From Septoria linicola (taxonomy: Eukaryota > Ascomycota > Dothideomycetes > Mycosphaerellales > Mycosphaerellaceae), in the NCBI GenBank assembly GCA_024114885.1, contig CP099418.1:5580001-5644000 (forward strand): DNA of 64,000 nt, given 5' to 3'. The notes below the pieces were generated by a model. That model searched no databases. It had not been told where the DNA came from and worked only from the letters and a program-made list of their open reading frames with translations. Made by a program: the position numbers and the translations under genes. Shown here one piece after another: positions 42,661 through 56,289 of this stretch. How positions within the stretch are numbered: position 1 is the first letter of the stretch; every line of letters starts with the position of its first letter.

Positions 42661-45600
42661 GGGTTTATATACTAAATAGGAGCAACCTATATTAGTATAG
42701 GTTACTTATATCTTTTATAGTTTATAGAAAACATTTAGGGCTTAGAAGTTTCCTTAACTATATTACTAACGAAGCTAGTTTGCACCTAGTAGTATATAAG
42801 TTAGTAAAGATCTCTATAAGATAGTAGTATGTTTCTACTTTATTAATACCTACCTAGTTCTCTACTATTATACCTAGTATTACTAGAGTTAGAAGAGGCT
42901 ACTTAGCCTTCCTACTACCTAGTAATAGAAACTCTACTAAGAGAGAAAGATCTAAGTCTTAGTAATTTCCTAAATACGAGGAATCCCTATCTCTTAGAGC
43001 TAGTCTCTCTACTATAAGAAATTACTCTTCTCTAGAATCCTTAGCTAGTCTAAAGTATTCTACTAATTATTTATTCTATTTACCTATTTCTATAATAGAC
43101 TAAGAGGACAAGAAGAGCTAAAGGATTCTAATCTTAGACAGAACTAACTAGAAGAGATAGTTCAAGCTATAGACAGATAAGCTAGAAGGGAAGGACTAGT
43201 TCTAGGTAATTAGCTAACTAATTATTAGAGGGAACCTATATATAGTTTAGTAGGACACTAGTCTCTAGATATATGTCACTTAGAATTAACACTTCTTAAA
43301 AGACAATATAGTATATAGGTTTAGTATTAGATATAGTATTAGTAAAGATAATAAGATAGAGCTAGAGATATAATATATTACTATACTAGTAGCTAAGATA
43401 TAGGTAATTCTCTAGAACAAGTATAATAGAGTCCTAAAGTCCTATACTATAGGTCTAATTAAGTAGTTTATTATATTTAGGATATTACCTAATAAGATAA
43501 TTAGAGAAGTATAGAGACACCTTAGAGGCCTAGGTAAGAGGATTACTAAGATTGATCCTTAGGAAGCTTACTACTAGAGCTAAGAGAAAAGGCTAAAACA
43601 TCTCTTATAGTCCCTACCTATATTATACTAAGTAGCTAAAGATACTATTATAACCTAACTATCCTTAGATATAGATACTATTCTCCTTCTATTTAAGTCC
43701 TAAGAGGTAAGAGATAATCTAGATAAGATAGACATAGGTCTAGCTATATTCTATTCTAGGCAGCCCTACTAAGGAAAGTCCCTACTAATATACTAGCTCT
43801 ATAAGAAAGGGAAGTACTAGTTAAAGGATTGTCCTAACCTCTCTACTACTAAGAAACTATCCTAGTAGAGAAATAGTACTAAGAACTAGAAGGACCCTTA
43901 GAGATTATTCCTTAGAGGAAAAGTTAGAAGATCCTCTTTACTAAGGAATACTAGATATATTAAGAAAGCTATCTATAAGTTATTATTATATAATAAGCTA
44001 AAGAAGGTTGTCTAGAAAATAGGTAAGTAGCTTTAGAGGATAGAAAAGTCTAGAAAGCTTCTAAAGAAAGGATTTTCAGCCTAGGAGTCTAGTTCTAGTT
44101 CTAATTCTAGAACTTACTCTAGTTCTAGAAGTAATAATAATTCCCTATTAGAAGATAATAACTAAGATAAATTAGCTTATTCTATAATTAAGGCTAAAGG
44201 CAAGTTATTACTCTAAGAATAGCTCTTAGATTCCTATACCTTATCCTATATAACTAACTAACTATCCTTCTTTAGATTAGTAAAGCTACTAAGGAAGAAA
44301 GTATAGATTAAGGTAGGAGGAGGATACCTCTATACAACCTACTCTAGACTAGTATAGATAAAGAGAATCTTAGGAGGAGAAGTTCTATTTAATAGAGTAC
44401 TATTTGTTCCTAATCTTAGAGTAAATCTTATATTATAGGATTAGTTTAGTAAGTAATTTAGAGTCTAGAAGCCTAATTTTACTCTTACCTCCCTAGATAG
44501 CTAAACAGTTATAAAGACTAAGCTAGTTAGAGGTGTTCTATTTATTAGTAAGATATTACCTCTCTTATAGGAAAAGTTATATTACTTACTATATAATCCT
44601 ATAGAGGTTAATAATACCTATACTACCTTATTAGAGAAGGATCTAAAATAGTAGGAGCTATAGTATAGAAGATTTATATACTTTAGAAGAGGGTTACTCT
44701 TAAACCTTTATAAAGTTACTAACCTAAAGGAAAGAATTCTAATCTCTAACTAGGAAGAGTATAAGTATAGGATCTATATAATAGGTAAGATAAAGAAACA
44801 CCTAGGTAAGTCTATTAAGAGAAGACTTGAAAGACTAGCCCTTATATTAGTAGATATCTATAGACTATTACTATTATTAGTAAAAGGTTTTATATAGTAG
44901 CTTAAGATTATTAATAACTTCTTAAGAAAGAAATAGGCATTTCTACTTAAGGCTAGATTAGATATACTAACTACTCTTTAGAACTAGAGGATTAAGGTAG
45001 AAAGGTAGTTAGTAGCACTCCTTAAGTCTATAAGGGCTAATAATGCTAGAGAGATTACTACTTTAATTAAATAGTAGGAGAAGGACTTTAGAATAACCTT
45101 TAAGCTAACTAAGGCCTATAATTTACTTTAGAATAGAGTAGTTAAGAGGTCTATCTAAATATTAGAGGCCTCTATTAGAGTAATACTTAAAGAAAGCAAG
45201 ATACCTATTAAGTTTTAGCTAGAAGCTCTTAAAGTATAGGTATATATAAGAAACAAGCTTCTAAATAGACCTGATATTAAGAGATTCAAGCTCTTACCTA
45301 ATAAAGCTTTTAATAGGATCAAACTAATAGTCTCCTACCTCAAGGTATAAGGATATAGAGCTATAGTATATATAGATATAAGAGTATAGCCTTAGTAGGT
45401 AAGGAGTAATAAACTAATAAATAGAGGAAAGGATACTATATTTATTAGATACTATAATAATATAGTAAAGGTATAGAAGTTCTAGGAGCTAGATATAAAG
45501 GCTATTAAGTAGTATACTAATATAATCTTCTTTAAAGATAAGCTAGGTAGAGAATTAGACTTAAATATTAAGATTAAGAATCTTCCTAGTTTAGCTCTAG

Positions 45601-48391
45601 AAAGAAGACCTATTAGAAGGCTAAGAACTATTAGCTAGCCTACTCTATAAGCTAGTAGGAGTACCCTAGGTGCTCCTAGTCTAGGCTAGTAGAAGCCTCC
45701 TTTCCCTTAGCTATTAGTATAGGTTTAGGAAGGAAAGAAACTCTTTATATAACTTCTATCTCTATTAGAAGATATAGGAGAGTATAGAAAAGTCCTAGAC
45801 TAAGAGAAAGTTAAGAAAGAATCTAAGAATTCTACTTAAGAAACTATAGAGGTAGATTAGAAGTAGATAGCTCTAAGGTAAACTCTTAGAAAGAGGAAAG
45901 TATCTTAAGAACTTAATAGATTTAACTAGAAGCTAAAGCTAATTAGGCTTAAGCTAGATTAGAATAGTTAGCTAGACAAGGAAATACTCCTAGAGTATTA
46001 GGCTTTCTTCTTAGCTATAAGCTCTATTAACCTAGGTATCCTATAGGACCTAGAATTCTTAGAGGAAGTTAAAGAGATTATATTCTTAGCTACTAAAGAA
46101 GTAGGAATATATAAATAGGAGATTCTAATCCTAAGGAACTATAAGGAAGTAGTAAGTAATCCTAAGTAGGGTTATCTCTAGTAAGAAGCTATTTAGAAGG
46201 AGCTAGATATACTTATAAGTAATAATACCTAGACTATAGTAGTCCTACTAAAAGGGGCTAACCTAGTTACCTTAAGATAGGTCTTTAATATTAAGAGAAA
46301 GCTTAGTAGAGCTATTAAAAAGTTTAAGGTAAGACTAGTTATAAGAGGGTTCTCTTAAAAGTATAGAGTAGACTATATAGAAACTTTTACCTCTATAGTT
46401 AGGTAGGATACTCTAAGAGGATTCATAGCTATAGTCTATAAGAAGGACCTAGTTCTATACTAAGTAGATATAAATAATATATTTATAGAGAGTACCCTAT
46501 ATAAGGACATCTATATAATCCTACTACTAGGTATTAACTTACTAACTAGTATAGTCTTATAAGTTCTAAGGAGTCTCTATAGGCTAAAGTAAGCTATAAG
46601 AGACTAGAATTAGCTATATATATTAAAGCTAAAAGGAATAGGATTCAGACAATTAGAAGTAGACCTATGTCTTCTAATCTATAAGAAAAGGAAAGATCTA
46701 ATAATCCTAATCTATATTAATAATATACCTATTACTATAGAGAGACTAGAAGATGTCCTCTAGTTTAAAGACTAACTTAGTAAGGTCTTTAAGATTAAAG
46801 ATCTTAGAGAACTAGACAAGATTCTTAGAATAAGACTAATAAGAAACAGATAGTAAGGCTAGCTAAAACTTGACTAGAAGTACTATATCTAAGAGAACCT
46901 AGCTAAGATAGGAATAGGTTAAGAGACTATATTACTAACTCTTTTACTAATAGACAGCTATAAAAGTCTAAAGCCTACTAGACTAAATAATAAAAGGTAT
47001 AACAAATAGGAGTACTAATCTATTATTAGAACATAGATATAGCTTATAACTATTATAAGACTAGACATTTTATTTGCTTTTAGAAGATTAAGCTCCTATA
47101 TTAGTAATCTAATAGTAGGATATATAAAGGCTCTAAAGAAGCTAACTAGATACCTAAGATCAAACCTAGACCTTAGTCTAAGATACTTAAGGAATAGTTA
47201 AGGCTTTCTTACTAGATATATAGACTCTAACTATATAATAGATAAGACTAATAGAGTCTTAATCCTTAGATATGTCTTCTTCCTTTATAGTATACTAATC
47301 TCCTAGATAAGTAAGAAGTAGAAATCTATAGCTATATCTATAATAGAAGCTGAATATATAGCTATAGGAGTATATATAAAACAGTTATAGTTCCTTAGTA
47401 CTCTTTTAAGAGAGCTTAAATACCTAGAGTTAGTAGGAGAATGTTCTTACTAACTAAGGATTTTTAGTAACTAGGAAACTATTACTAGAATTAGGCTAAT
47501 TTAGCTAAAAGGTAATAACTAAGCTACTCTTACTCTAGTTAAGGACTTATATATTTATAACAAGTCTAAATATATTAATATCTTATATAATACTATAAGA
47601 AAGCTCTAGTAGAACAGACTTATCTCTATAGAATATATAAATATAAAAGAGATAGTAGTAGATAGTCTTACTAAGCTAAAGAATAGACTATAGTTTTAGA
47701 AGTTTGTAAGGTAGCTCTACCTTATATAAGAGATATATAAAAGATAACTCTAAGCCTTAGAGTTAAACTAAGAGGAGTTTAAAAGAAAGATTTTAGTTAC
47801 TTAACTCCTCCTTAGTTAGACTTTATAAAGTCCTAAATACCCTTACTAATATTAGACCTATTATTAACTACAATATTACTATATAGTACCTAGCTAAACT
47901 AGACACCTCCTAAGGCTAAGTACTAGTTAATATTAAAGACCTCCTCTATAGTAGCTATTATCTCCTCTACTAGTATATAGTTACTCTACTCTCTAGCTTA
48001 ATATAAGATCCCTATAGCTAAGAATAGTATACTCTAAAGACTATTAGGGAACTAAGAAGCTATATAGAATATAACTAAGTAGGAGACTAGGCTATAAGGA
48101 ATCTAGAGAGCTATTAGAATTAGCTATAAGAAAGGATAGGGGTAACTTACTAGATAGTCTATATCCTAAACAATCTACTCCTATATAAGAGAGGAGGAAG
48201 ATCTTATAAAAGGTATTTCTTTTACCTTTTTATAGAAGATAGTAGTATAGAAAGTTTATTAGACTAATAGTTAGTACTATCTAGTTATTAGTCTAAAAAG
48301 TAAGTACTTGATAACTAATTAAGATTAGGACTAGTATTTAAGTACTATAGATAATCTATTAAAAGATCTAACTATATAGTATAAGTAGGAG

Positions 48392-48668
48392 TATTAAGAA
48401 TATATCCTAGATAGTTAGTCTAGATATAGACTTCTAAGTATAGTTCTAGATGCCTAAGGTATCTACCTAAGGCTTAGTAAGAGGTATATCTTGTTTCTCT
48501 TTCTTCTCTTCTTAGATAACTAACTTAATTAACTTTATATTTAGTTCCTAGTATATTACTACTATACTATATATATAAGTCAGTTCAAGATTAATCCTCT
48601 ATTCTTCTTTACTACGCTATACCCTCCTTGATATTATATAGTATATAACACGCTCTCTACTTTTAATA
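48392..48668 (+). repeat. Copia 3' LTR
   Basis: 277 bp, preceded by the purine-rich AAGTAGGAG, a likely polypurine tract. Its first two bases are TA instead of TG. Confidence 0.92.
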
Positions 48669-49690
48669 CCTCTAGTAGAAAAAGAGTAAAAGTAGAAGCT
48701 ATAATTAGTCTAGATATCCTTATTACTATTATAGTCTAAGAGCTCCTAAGCCTTCTAATAGACGTTAGAAGTAACCTTTAAGTCTACTTTAGTTACTATA
48801 AACTAAAAGAGTCTAAGATAGCTTCTACCTACTTTATATATTAGAGCGTTAATATCGTTCTCTAGTTCCTAAGTATTAGTATCCTTCTTACTATAACGAG
48901 TACGTCCTACTAGTTTAAAGAAGAAAGTATTCGCTTCTAGTTTAAACTATATCTAATTTTAAGTATTCTAGATAATAAGAGCTTAAAGATCGACTATACT
49001 ACTTATCTAAATAATACGTTAATAGAGAGTATATATTACTTTAGCTATCCTTAGTAGCTTTAAACCTATAGTATTACCTATCTTAGTCGTATATTTTTTA
49101 TAAAGAAACTAGCTAAGGTATAGAGGAATATTAATTAAAGCGTAGCTCTTAGCTATCTTCTTCTTCTTCTAGATATTATCGACCTCTTTAAGAGCTCTAC
49201 TAACGATTATATAGTAGTAGACTTTAGAGATAATACTATTTTTTATATAAGCCTAGTAACGTAGATTAGGCTCTAAGTCGCTCTCTAGCTTAATTCTACT
49301 ATTATCTTCTAATACGATTAGTAATAGGCGTTACGAGCCTAGTAGTAGCTCTATCGTAGATAACTCTTAGTCTTATATAGAATCGCTATTATCTAAAGCG
49401 CTTAGTATAGAAGAAGTCTCGATCGAGATAATAATAGTTCCTCTAGTACGAAGTCTAGTAATCCTCTTACTTTTATAAAGAGCCTATATCGATTTAAGTA
49501 TAAGCTTCTTTATAGAGCTTAGCGTTAACTTTTCTAACTAAGCTTTTAGCCTCTATATAGTACTAGGCGATATAGAATCTCTAAGGTAAGGCTCTAGAGT
49601 TATAAGTAAGTTATCTTTCTCTTCTTAACTAGAGTTTAGAGTAGAACTAGATAAGGATAAGCTCTTAGGTATAGAGGAAGAAGAGCGTCT
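48669..49690 (-). mobile_element. Unclassified repeat, copy A, right part
   Basis: Continues the homology to copy B (57866-58881) after the Copia insertion. Similarity stops at about 49,690, so copy A lacks the last 1.06 kb of the sequence present in copy B, which is the 5' side relative to the old reading frame. Confidence 0.82.
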
Positions 49691-50049
49691 CTTATAGACG
49701 TCGGAATAGGTAGGCCGAAACGGGTTAGTATATAGGTTAGGCTAGGTCTTAGCCTACCTATAGAAGATAGTAATAGGTATAGTATAAATACCTACTCTAT
49801 ACTTAGATAGGTTAGACGAACAAAAAATAGGTATAATATAGGTTTTAAGTATAACTATAAAGAAGAATTATTCTAGTTAGTATCGACTATAAAAGGAAGT
49901 ATATAATAGAGTAGTAAAGATAGAGAGAGGGATAATAGTAATAAGTAGAATAGATAGGCTAATCTAACGTCGACTTGAGTTTATAATATATATAGTTAGT
50001 AGACGTAGTCGGTAGCTACGTTCTAGCTCTTAAAGCTTCTCTATAGAGT

Positions 50050-52320
50050 ATATTACGCTTTCGCGTACTTCGACGCTATAATTTATCTACCTTTATAACT
50101 CTTTTATTATCGCTAATACTATTAAACTTTAAAAGAGCCTTGATTTCGTTTTTAACCTCCTTATTCTACTCTTTAACTATCTCTATCTAATTATAAGTAA
50201 GTTCTAAATTAGGATAAAGAGTAGATACTTCTATAGTAAGTACTACTCTTATATTATACTTATAATCGCGATATCGATATCGTGATAGTATAATATACGT
50301 AAAGGTATCTAGATTATATATCCGATTATAGTAGTTCTAATAACGTATAATACTAAAATCTCGTTCGTATCTAGTACCTACTACTAGAATATATAGAATA
50401 TCCTAAGCTATTTTCGATATAGTAGAGAATATATTAGTAAGAGCTAGCTATATATCTATAGGATCTATTCCTTCTATATATAAGAAGTCTATTTTCTAAT
50501 AGCGCTCTAGTTCGTTATTAGGCTCGACTAAAGAGGCTACGTCTAGTACTAGTTAAGCTTTATTATCGTCGCTATCGATCTTTATAGCGAAGAAGGTTAA
50601 GAAGCTTTATATACCTCGAGGCTACTATTTTAAAGCTTATATAGTACTAGATAAAGCTTTATAATACTTTAACTACTCTACGTATAATTTACTCTAGTAG
50701 AGATCTTCTAAACTATCGTTATCGAAAGCGCCTCGCTTCTAGAATATACTCTTAATCGTAGAGTATAGTAGTACTACTATACTATAGTAGTTTCTAAACC
50801 GTTACTAGGTCTATTAGTAATATTAAAAGAGCTTAGTATACGCTTTATCTAGTACCTTATAGAGTAAGACCTTCTAAGCCTCTTTCTTATATTTAAGTTT
50901 CTTATCTACTTTATCTAGAATATCGAAAAGAGAGTTATAGTAGCTAAGGACTAGATAGAGGCTAGAGCTCTTTATCGTACCGACGTAGGTAGTAGCCTAA
51001 GCGAAGAGTATAGTTAGAGACGTAAGATATTCTAACTATTACTAGTTAGTATTAGATAGTATAAGTGTTAGTAGCGACTAATGCTTAATAAATTTATTAA
51101 TAAAGTTACGTAGTCGACTAAAGCGAGATAGTATTATCGTAGTCGAGCTCTAATAGATCCTTACGTCTTATATTACTCGTAGTAGTCTCGTTATAGGATA
51201 CTTTTACTAGCGTACGTAAGCCTTTAGATAAAGATATAGATTCTTTAGATACTTCTTTTAGAGATCTATAAAGCTCTCGAAACGCTAAGAACTAGAGTTT
51301 ACCTATACTATAAACCTATAGACCTAGGACGATTAATAAGCGCTAACTATACTTACTAACTACGATCGTCGACTATAACTACGATATACTTTAAATAAAA
51401 GTTTAAGTAGTTTTTTAAGAGAAGCTACTATATTAGTCTTTTAAAACCTTTCTAGAGCTCGTTAATCTTTCTTATCGTTCTAAAACTCTTATAGATCGTT
51501 AATCGGTATTATTTATAGTTATATAAAAAAGGCCTTTATAGTAAGCTATATTACGTAAGTAAAATATAGAAACTATTCTAGAATCGTAGCTAGCGTAGTA
51601 GGCTTAATAGCCTTAATATTAGAGAAGAGATTTACCTTATCTAGTTAAATATTAGGTACTACTAGCTCTACGAGCTCTTCGATTAAAATAGAAGGCTTTA
51701 CGATTTTCACGCTATATTCTATTAAGTAAAGGCCGATAGCCTTAATACTAGCTTACGTTAGTACTAATCGAATAGATACTAGTAAGACGTATATAGACCT
51801 ATAGAGTATACTATTATTTCTAGCGTTATCGTATATAAGAGCGATTAGTTAGTCTCTAAGGCTAAACCTTTATAATATATTAAAGAGTAATTTCGAAAGT
51901 CGCTCTCTAGTATATCTACTAGTAACGTAGAGAAAGTCTAATATTACCTTGTACTATATCTATTTAGTATCGATCTAGTAGGTATAGATAGTAAGGAATA
52001 AAGCTTTTATACTACTAGACTACTAGCTATCGACTACGATAGTAACCTTAGAGGTTCTAGCTAGTATAGCCTTTAGATCTTCCTTAGACCTCTCTTAGAC
52101 CTCTCGAAGAAGAGCCTTAATCGTCTTACTAGAGTAGAAAAGTATTTTAAGACTAGGGTTAAGGTATATATATATATAGTAGACTATAGGATTCTCGAAG
52201 AAATTAAGTAGTAGGCTATATACTACGATTATTTACGTAGATACTATAGAGAAGTTATTAATACTTAGGTCTAGGTCGCTAAAGTAACTTTTACGATTTC
52301 GAGCCTAACTATATAAGCTT
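50050..52320 (-). pseudogene. hAT transposase, RIP-degraded
   Basis: In one minus-strand frame the hAT landmarks appear in order: TIVVDS with stops where Trp is expected (about 52,025-52,045), ILDFLYVTSRYTRERL, then IYDNARNNSILY (about 51,805-51,835), and the C-terminal dimerisation region with ISKIA, DILYILVVGTRYERDFS (about 50,344-50,440). Stops in frame are at expected Gln and Trp positions. The N-terminal zinc finger is not recognisable. The mutated gene cannot make a transposase. Confidence 0.8.
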
Positions 52321-52349
52321 AATAACGTAGTTAGTAAACGTAGTCGGTA

Positions 52350-54180
52350 GGAACTTATATAATAGTCTTTATACTACTAGATATACTCTAGTAGTATCTC
52401 CTTTCTCTTAAATACCTATATATACTTCTTAGTTCGAAAGTAAGAACTAAGACTACTTATACTAATATAGAGGCCTAGATAGGCTAAAGAGGTCTCGTAA
52501 CCTTAGTAGACTACTTTTAGTAAGGTATCCTCGATATTAATCTTCTAGTCGAAAAACTTCTAGACCTAGAAGGAACAAGTACTCTCCTATTTAATAGATA
52601 TAGTCTTTTATATCCTAAACTTATATTTATAGCGACCTTATACCTCCTACTATCGTCGTATATACTAGTCTCTAAAGTCCGTTTTATACTCTTTCTACTA
52701 TAGATATACCTTATTTACTTAAGTCTAGTCTAGAGAAGATATAGGTATATTAATTAGAATTTTAAGAGTAGTAGGTAGTCTACTAGAGCTCTACTCTAAT
52801 ACTATATATCGTAGCGTAGAAGGTACTATTAGACTAGATTCGAATTATAAAGAGTCTCTAAAAACGCTATCTTAATATCGTTATCTTAGTCGAGTACTAG
52901 ATCTAAGTCCTCTAGTAGCTAGTAATAGATTTCGCTATAAAGGTAGCGTGTTTATAGATAGTAGTATTAAAACTAGAAGAGTTAAAGAAGATAAAGATAG
53001 ACTAAATTATAAAAGTAAGAAAGAAAGGAGCTCTAGACTATCTATAAAACACGCTATAACTTTACCCTAGTACGATATCTATAGTAGTTCTTACTTATAG
53101 AGAAGCCTAAATTATACTAATTAGATATAGTAAAGCCTCTTATCTACTAACGATAGACTAGTTAAGAACTCGGTACTAATCTCTAGATTAAGTATACTAG
53201 GATCTATTAGATCTATAATAATAGACGAAAAGCTAATACTAGCTCGCTCGCTCTTAAATCTAGCTTAAACTAGACTCTCGACTATAGCTTCGAGTAAAGT
53301 CTCTTCCTTATTAAGTATATATTGTTTATTAAATATACTATAGGTAAGCTTCGCGTTTTATCTCTACTATATAGATATAGTAGGTATAGAGAATCTATAG
53401 ATATTCTAATCGTAGTTAGTAGGAATTAGCTATCTAAGATACTCGATAAGGATTAAGAAGTAATTAATAAAGGAAGGCTTCTAGCTAAGAATATTATATA
53501 GTATAGCCTAGTATTCTATCTAAAAGATATTATAGAGTATAGGTAAAACGCTATTAGTAATATACGACTATAGTTAATTAGTATATAGTTAGTAAATATA
53601 GTTAGCGCTTAAGATAGCTAGTAGATATACCTTAACTTAGGCTTCTAGTACTAATATCTAAAGTAAGATAGCTAGACCTCGAAGCTATAGTATCGTAAAA
53701 GAGGAGCTCTATATTATATTAGTAGATAGGAGTTTCTAATAGATAGGAAGACTTACGCTATCGCTATATACTTATATAGCTATAAGTTTATCTAGCGCCT
53801 TAATCTTAGACTAGAACTCGCCGATTACCTTATACTAGTATTAATAAGTCGCTCTACTATAGTTAGTAGAGCCTAGCGTACTAGTAGATAGCTTAATAGC
53901 GCGCTTAGCTTAAATATCCTTCTTTTAAGATAAACTTAGTAGGTTATCGATAATAACGTTTATAGAGTTTCTCTTTAACTTAGAAGGATCTAATAGTACC
54001 TAAACCTATATACTATTATCTTTCTTTTCGAATTCTTCTAATATATCCTCTTTTCTCTTAATCTTTTTATATAGGAGGTAGAGCTCGATATACTAACCTT
54101 CTTTATCTTCCTAAGTAAGATCTTTAGAAGATTTCTTTTCCTCTACCTTCTTAAGAGCCTTCCTCTCTCTATATAATATT
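52350..54180 (-). pseudogene. Degraded reading frame of unknown function
   Basis: A minus-strand frame with stops only at TAG/TAA reads as a coherent protein: ALKKVEEKKSSKDLT, KKIKRKEDILEEFEKKDNSI, then after a probable intron ending TATAG the stretch SFINYFLILIEYLR and FNKQYILNKEETLLEAIVESLV. I do not recognise the family. It may be a second gene of the hAT-like element or a separate element upstream of it. Confidence 0.45.
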
Positions 54181-54216
54181 AGCGCTAACTATATACGCCG
54201 ACTACGTTTACTAACT

Positions 54217-55923
54217 ATATATATAATAGTATAATAGAGACTTACTATTATTTAGTAAAGCTTACCTTATAGACTAGTTTCTATTAATTAATATACGTCT
54301 TCTACGCGTCCTTATTAAGGCTATCTTACTCTAGTAGTATAGCTATTTACTTTATCTTAAAACGACTAAAAGCTTGATTCTTTACTTTATATTTTTAGTC
54401 TACTTTAGCTCTATCTTCGTCTATAGCTTAAGTACGTACGCGGTCGCGTAGTATATTTAGATTAATCGAGTAGTCTTTAATATCCTTTCTTATTATAGTA
54501 AGTCTTATATATTTTATCTCGAGTTTAGAAAGAGACTCTACCTTACGCTTCTAATATACTATTTCTAAGACAATTAGTATTAAAAGTATCGCGTTCGATA
54601 GCTATAACGGTTACTTACTAAATAGTAGTAGAATTAGGTAGGTTAGATAAGCGATAGTAATATATAACGAATTCAGTTATAAGTATAGATAGTTAGAAAG
54701 CGAGGTTTAGAATTTATAGAAAGTAGAGAAATCTAGAGTCTAAGAGCTAACTAAGTAGGAGTAACGTTAAGGTAGGTCGTCTCTAGATACTTTAATATAG
54801 CTTTTTAGATAATATTAGTTGTCGGTATATATAGTCGGTACTTTACTATTAGATTATATCTTAGTATAGGCTAATATATCTACTAAGTCTGCCTATCCTA
54901 GATCTCTATAGTATATCTACTAGATAGAAGAAAGATTACTTTAAAAAGAGAGGTATAGGCTAATTATATAAGACTAATAGTAGATTATAGAGACCTAGCT
55001 TAAAGAGCTTTTATTCTAAAAAGGATATCTTAACTTCTTAAGAAGTACTTACTTAGTTATACTTACCTTTTCTACTATATATAACCTTATATATTAGCTA
55101 GAGATATTATAATTTTAGCTATTATATTAAGAACTATCCTATCGATCTATAGACTAGGTTTAAAACTCTTTAAGCTACTTAATAAGTTAATAGGCTTAAT
55201 AGATTACTAAAATAGTATAAATCCTAAGAATCCTATAGTATATATTAATAGAATAAATATTTAGTTTTAAGATATTTTAAAGCCTAATAACGAGATACTA
55301 CTATTAAGTCTATTATATAGAAAGTTTTTCTTTAGATTTAGAAGATTCTACTAATCTTTTAGAACTAGCCTTTTTAATTAGTCTTAGAAAAGAGAGAGAG
55401 TATTACTACTTTATATTTATATATTTTATACTATCTAGTATATATAGTAAAAATATTCTCTTCTCTAGTATTATAGATAATTTATTATTAATAGAATAGG
55501 CCTTAGTTTAGTATAACTTAGAACTAATAGCTTATTTTATATTATTCTATACTAATATCTAATTATATAGATCTAGTAAACTAATATCGACTATAACTAT
55601 TCTCTAGTTCTACGCTTCTAGAATTAATTAAGATAAGATTTATAGTCGGTAATTATAGTTAGTAGTAGTTTTCCTAGTATAGTACTTTCCTATTTAGGTA
55701 TAGACGTAGGATCTAGTAAGTTTCTTAGTATCTCTTTAGACTCGAGGTTCTATAGCTTATAGCGTCTTAGTAAGTTTTAGTATCTTTCTAACTACCTACT
55801 TCTTCTTTCTTTACTTCCTTCCTCCTATCTCTACTCTTTTCTTTATTTCTTATACTATTCTTCGATTACGACGCTCTATATAGGAGCGATAATTAAGTAT
55901 CGATCTCTTTAAGCCCTCCTTAG
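54217..55923. other. RIP-mutated sequence, not assigned
   Basis: About 1.7 kb with very few CpA or TpG and no frame I can read as a protein. It probably contains more degraded repeats. Confidence 0.5.
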
Positions 55924-56289
55924 CGTTTACGATCGTATAGTCTACTAAAAGTAGCTATTCTAGAGAGTACTACTTAGAAGCCTATTAAGCCTTAGAAGAA
56001 GGTTATTATAGTAAAAACGAATACTTATTAGAAGCGTATACCTCGTAATAGTAGGTAGAAACGTCGTATTCTTGAGTTAGGTACTATTATACTTTATTAG
56101 ATTAAGAAATTATAGAGTATAATAGAACTATATATCTAACGCCTCCTATTCTAGTAGCTTGTCTACGAGATCGTTCTTACTTTTAGTAGTAGGCTACACT
56201 ATTAATTAGTAGCCTTAGAATGCCTCTAAGAGATAGCTAAAGCGTTCCTTACTACTAAATTTAAGATATCTAATCTCCTAGCTATCTAT
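55924..56289 (+). pseudogene. Histone H3-like gene relic, 5' part
   Basis: One plus-strand frame of 122 codons aligns without a gap to the histone-fold core of H3 over about 72 positions: LGTIILY*IKKL*S (56077-56117) against the PGT..L..I++.QKS segment, IELYI*RLLF**LVYEI for the alpha-1 helix, then SRLHY*LVALECL*EIAKAFL for loop 1 and alpha 2, and SNLLAIY at the end. All stops sit where Gln (or a residue one transition away) is plausible. The N-terminal tail is basic and unlike canonical H3, as in CENP-A or divergent H3 variants. The frame ends exactly where repeat copy B begins. Confidence 0.65.

Larger units (their letters stand above)
42372..48668 (+). mobile_element. Full-length Ty1/Copia LTR retrotransposon, RIP-inactivated
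   Basis: The 6,297-bp element is bounded by 277-bp direct repeats and a 5-bp target duplication. Its internal order on the plus strand is gag with a zinc-knuckle-like stretch near 43,795-43,835, integrase (44,820-45,300), reverse transcriptase (about 46,080-46,760) and RNase H (EAEY at 47346-47357), the Copia order. No frame is open. The catalytic reverse-transcriptase pair reads asparagine-asparagine (in YINN, 46713-46724), the integrase metal-binding position at 45039-45041 reads asparagine, and the conserved pair after it (44913-44918) is also asparagine. All these changes fit TpG to TpA mutation. It inserted into repeat copy A and is younger than it. Confidence 0.93.
49987..54225 (-). mobile_element. 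hAT-like DNA transposon region, RIP-inactivated
   Basis: The motif AGTTAGTAGACGTAGTCGG at 49994-50012 has an inverted counterpart at 54198-54216 (one base different), which could be the terminal inverted repeats. A third copy in direct orientation stands at 52329-52347, so the boundaries are uncertain: one element of 4.2 kb, or two nested ones. A TATAATA word flanks both outer motifs and could be part of an 8-bp target duplication, but the AT-rich context weakens this. Confidence 0.45.
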
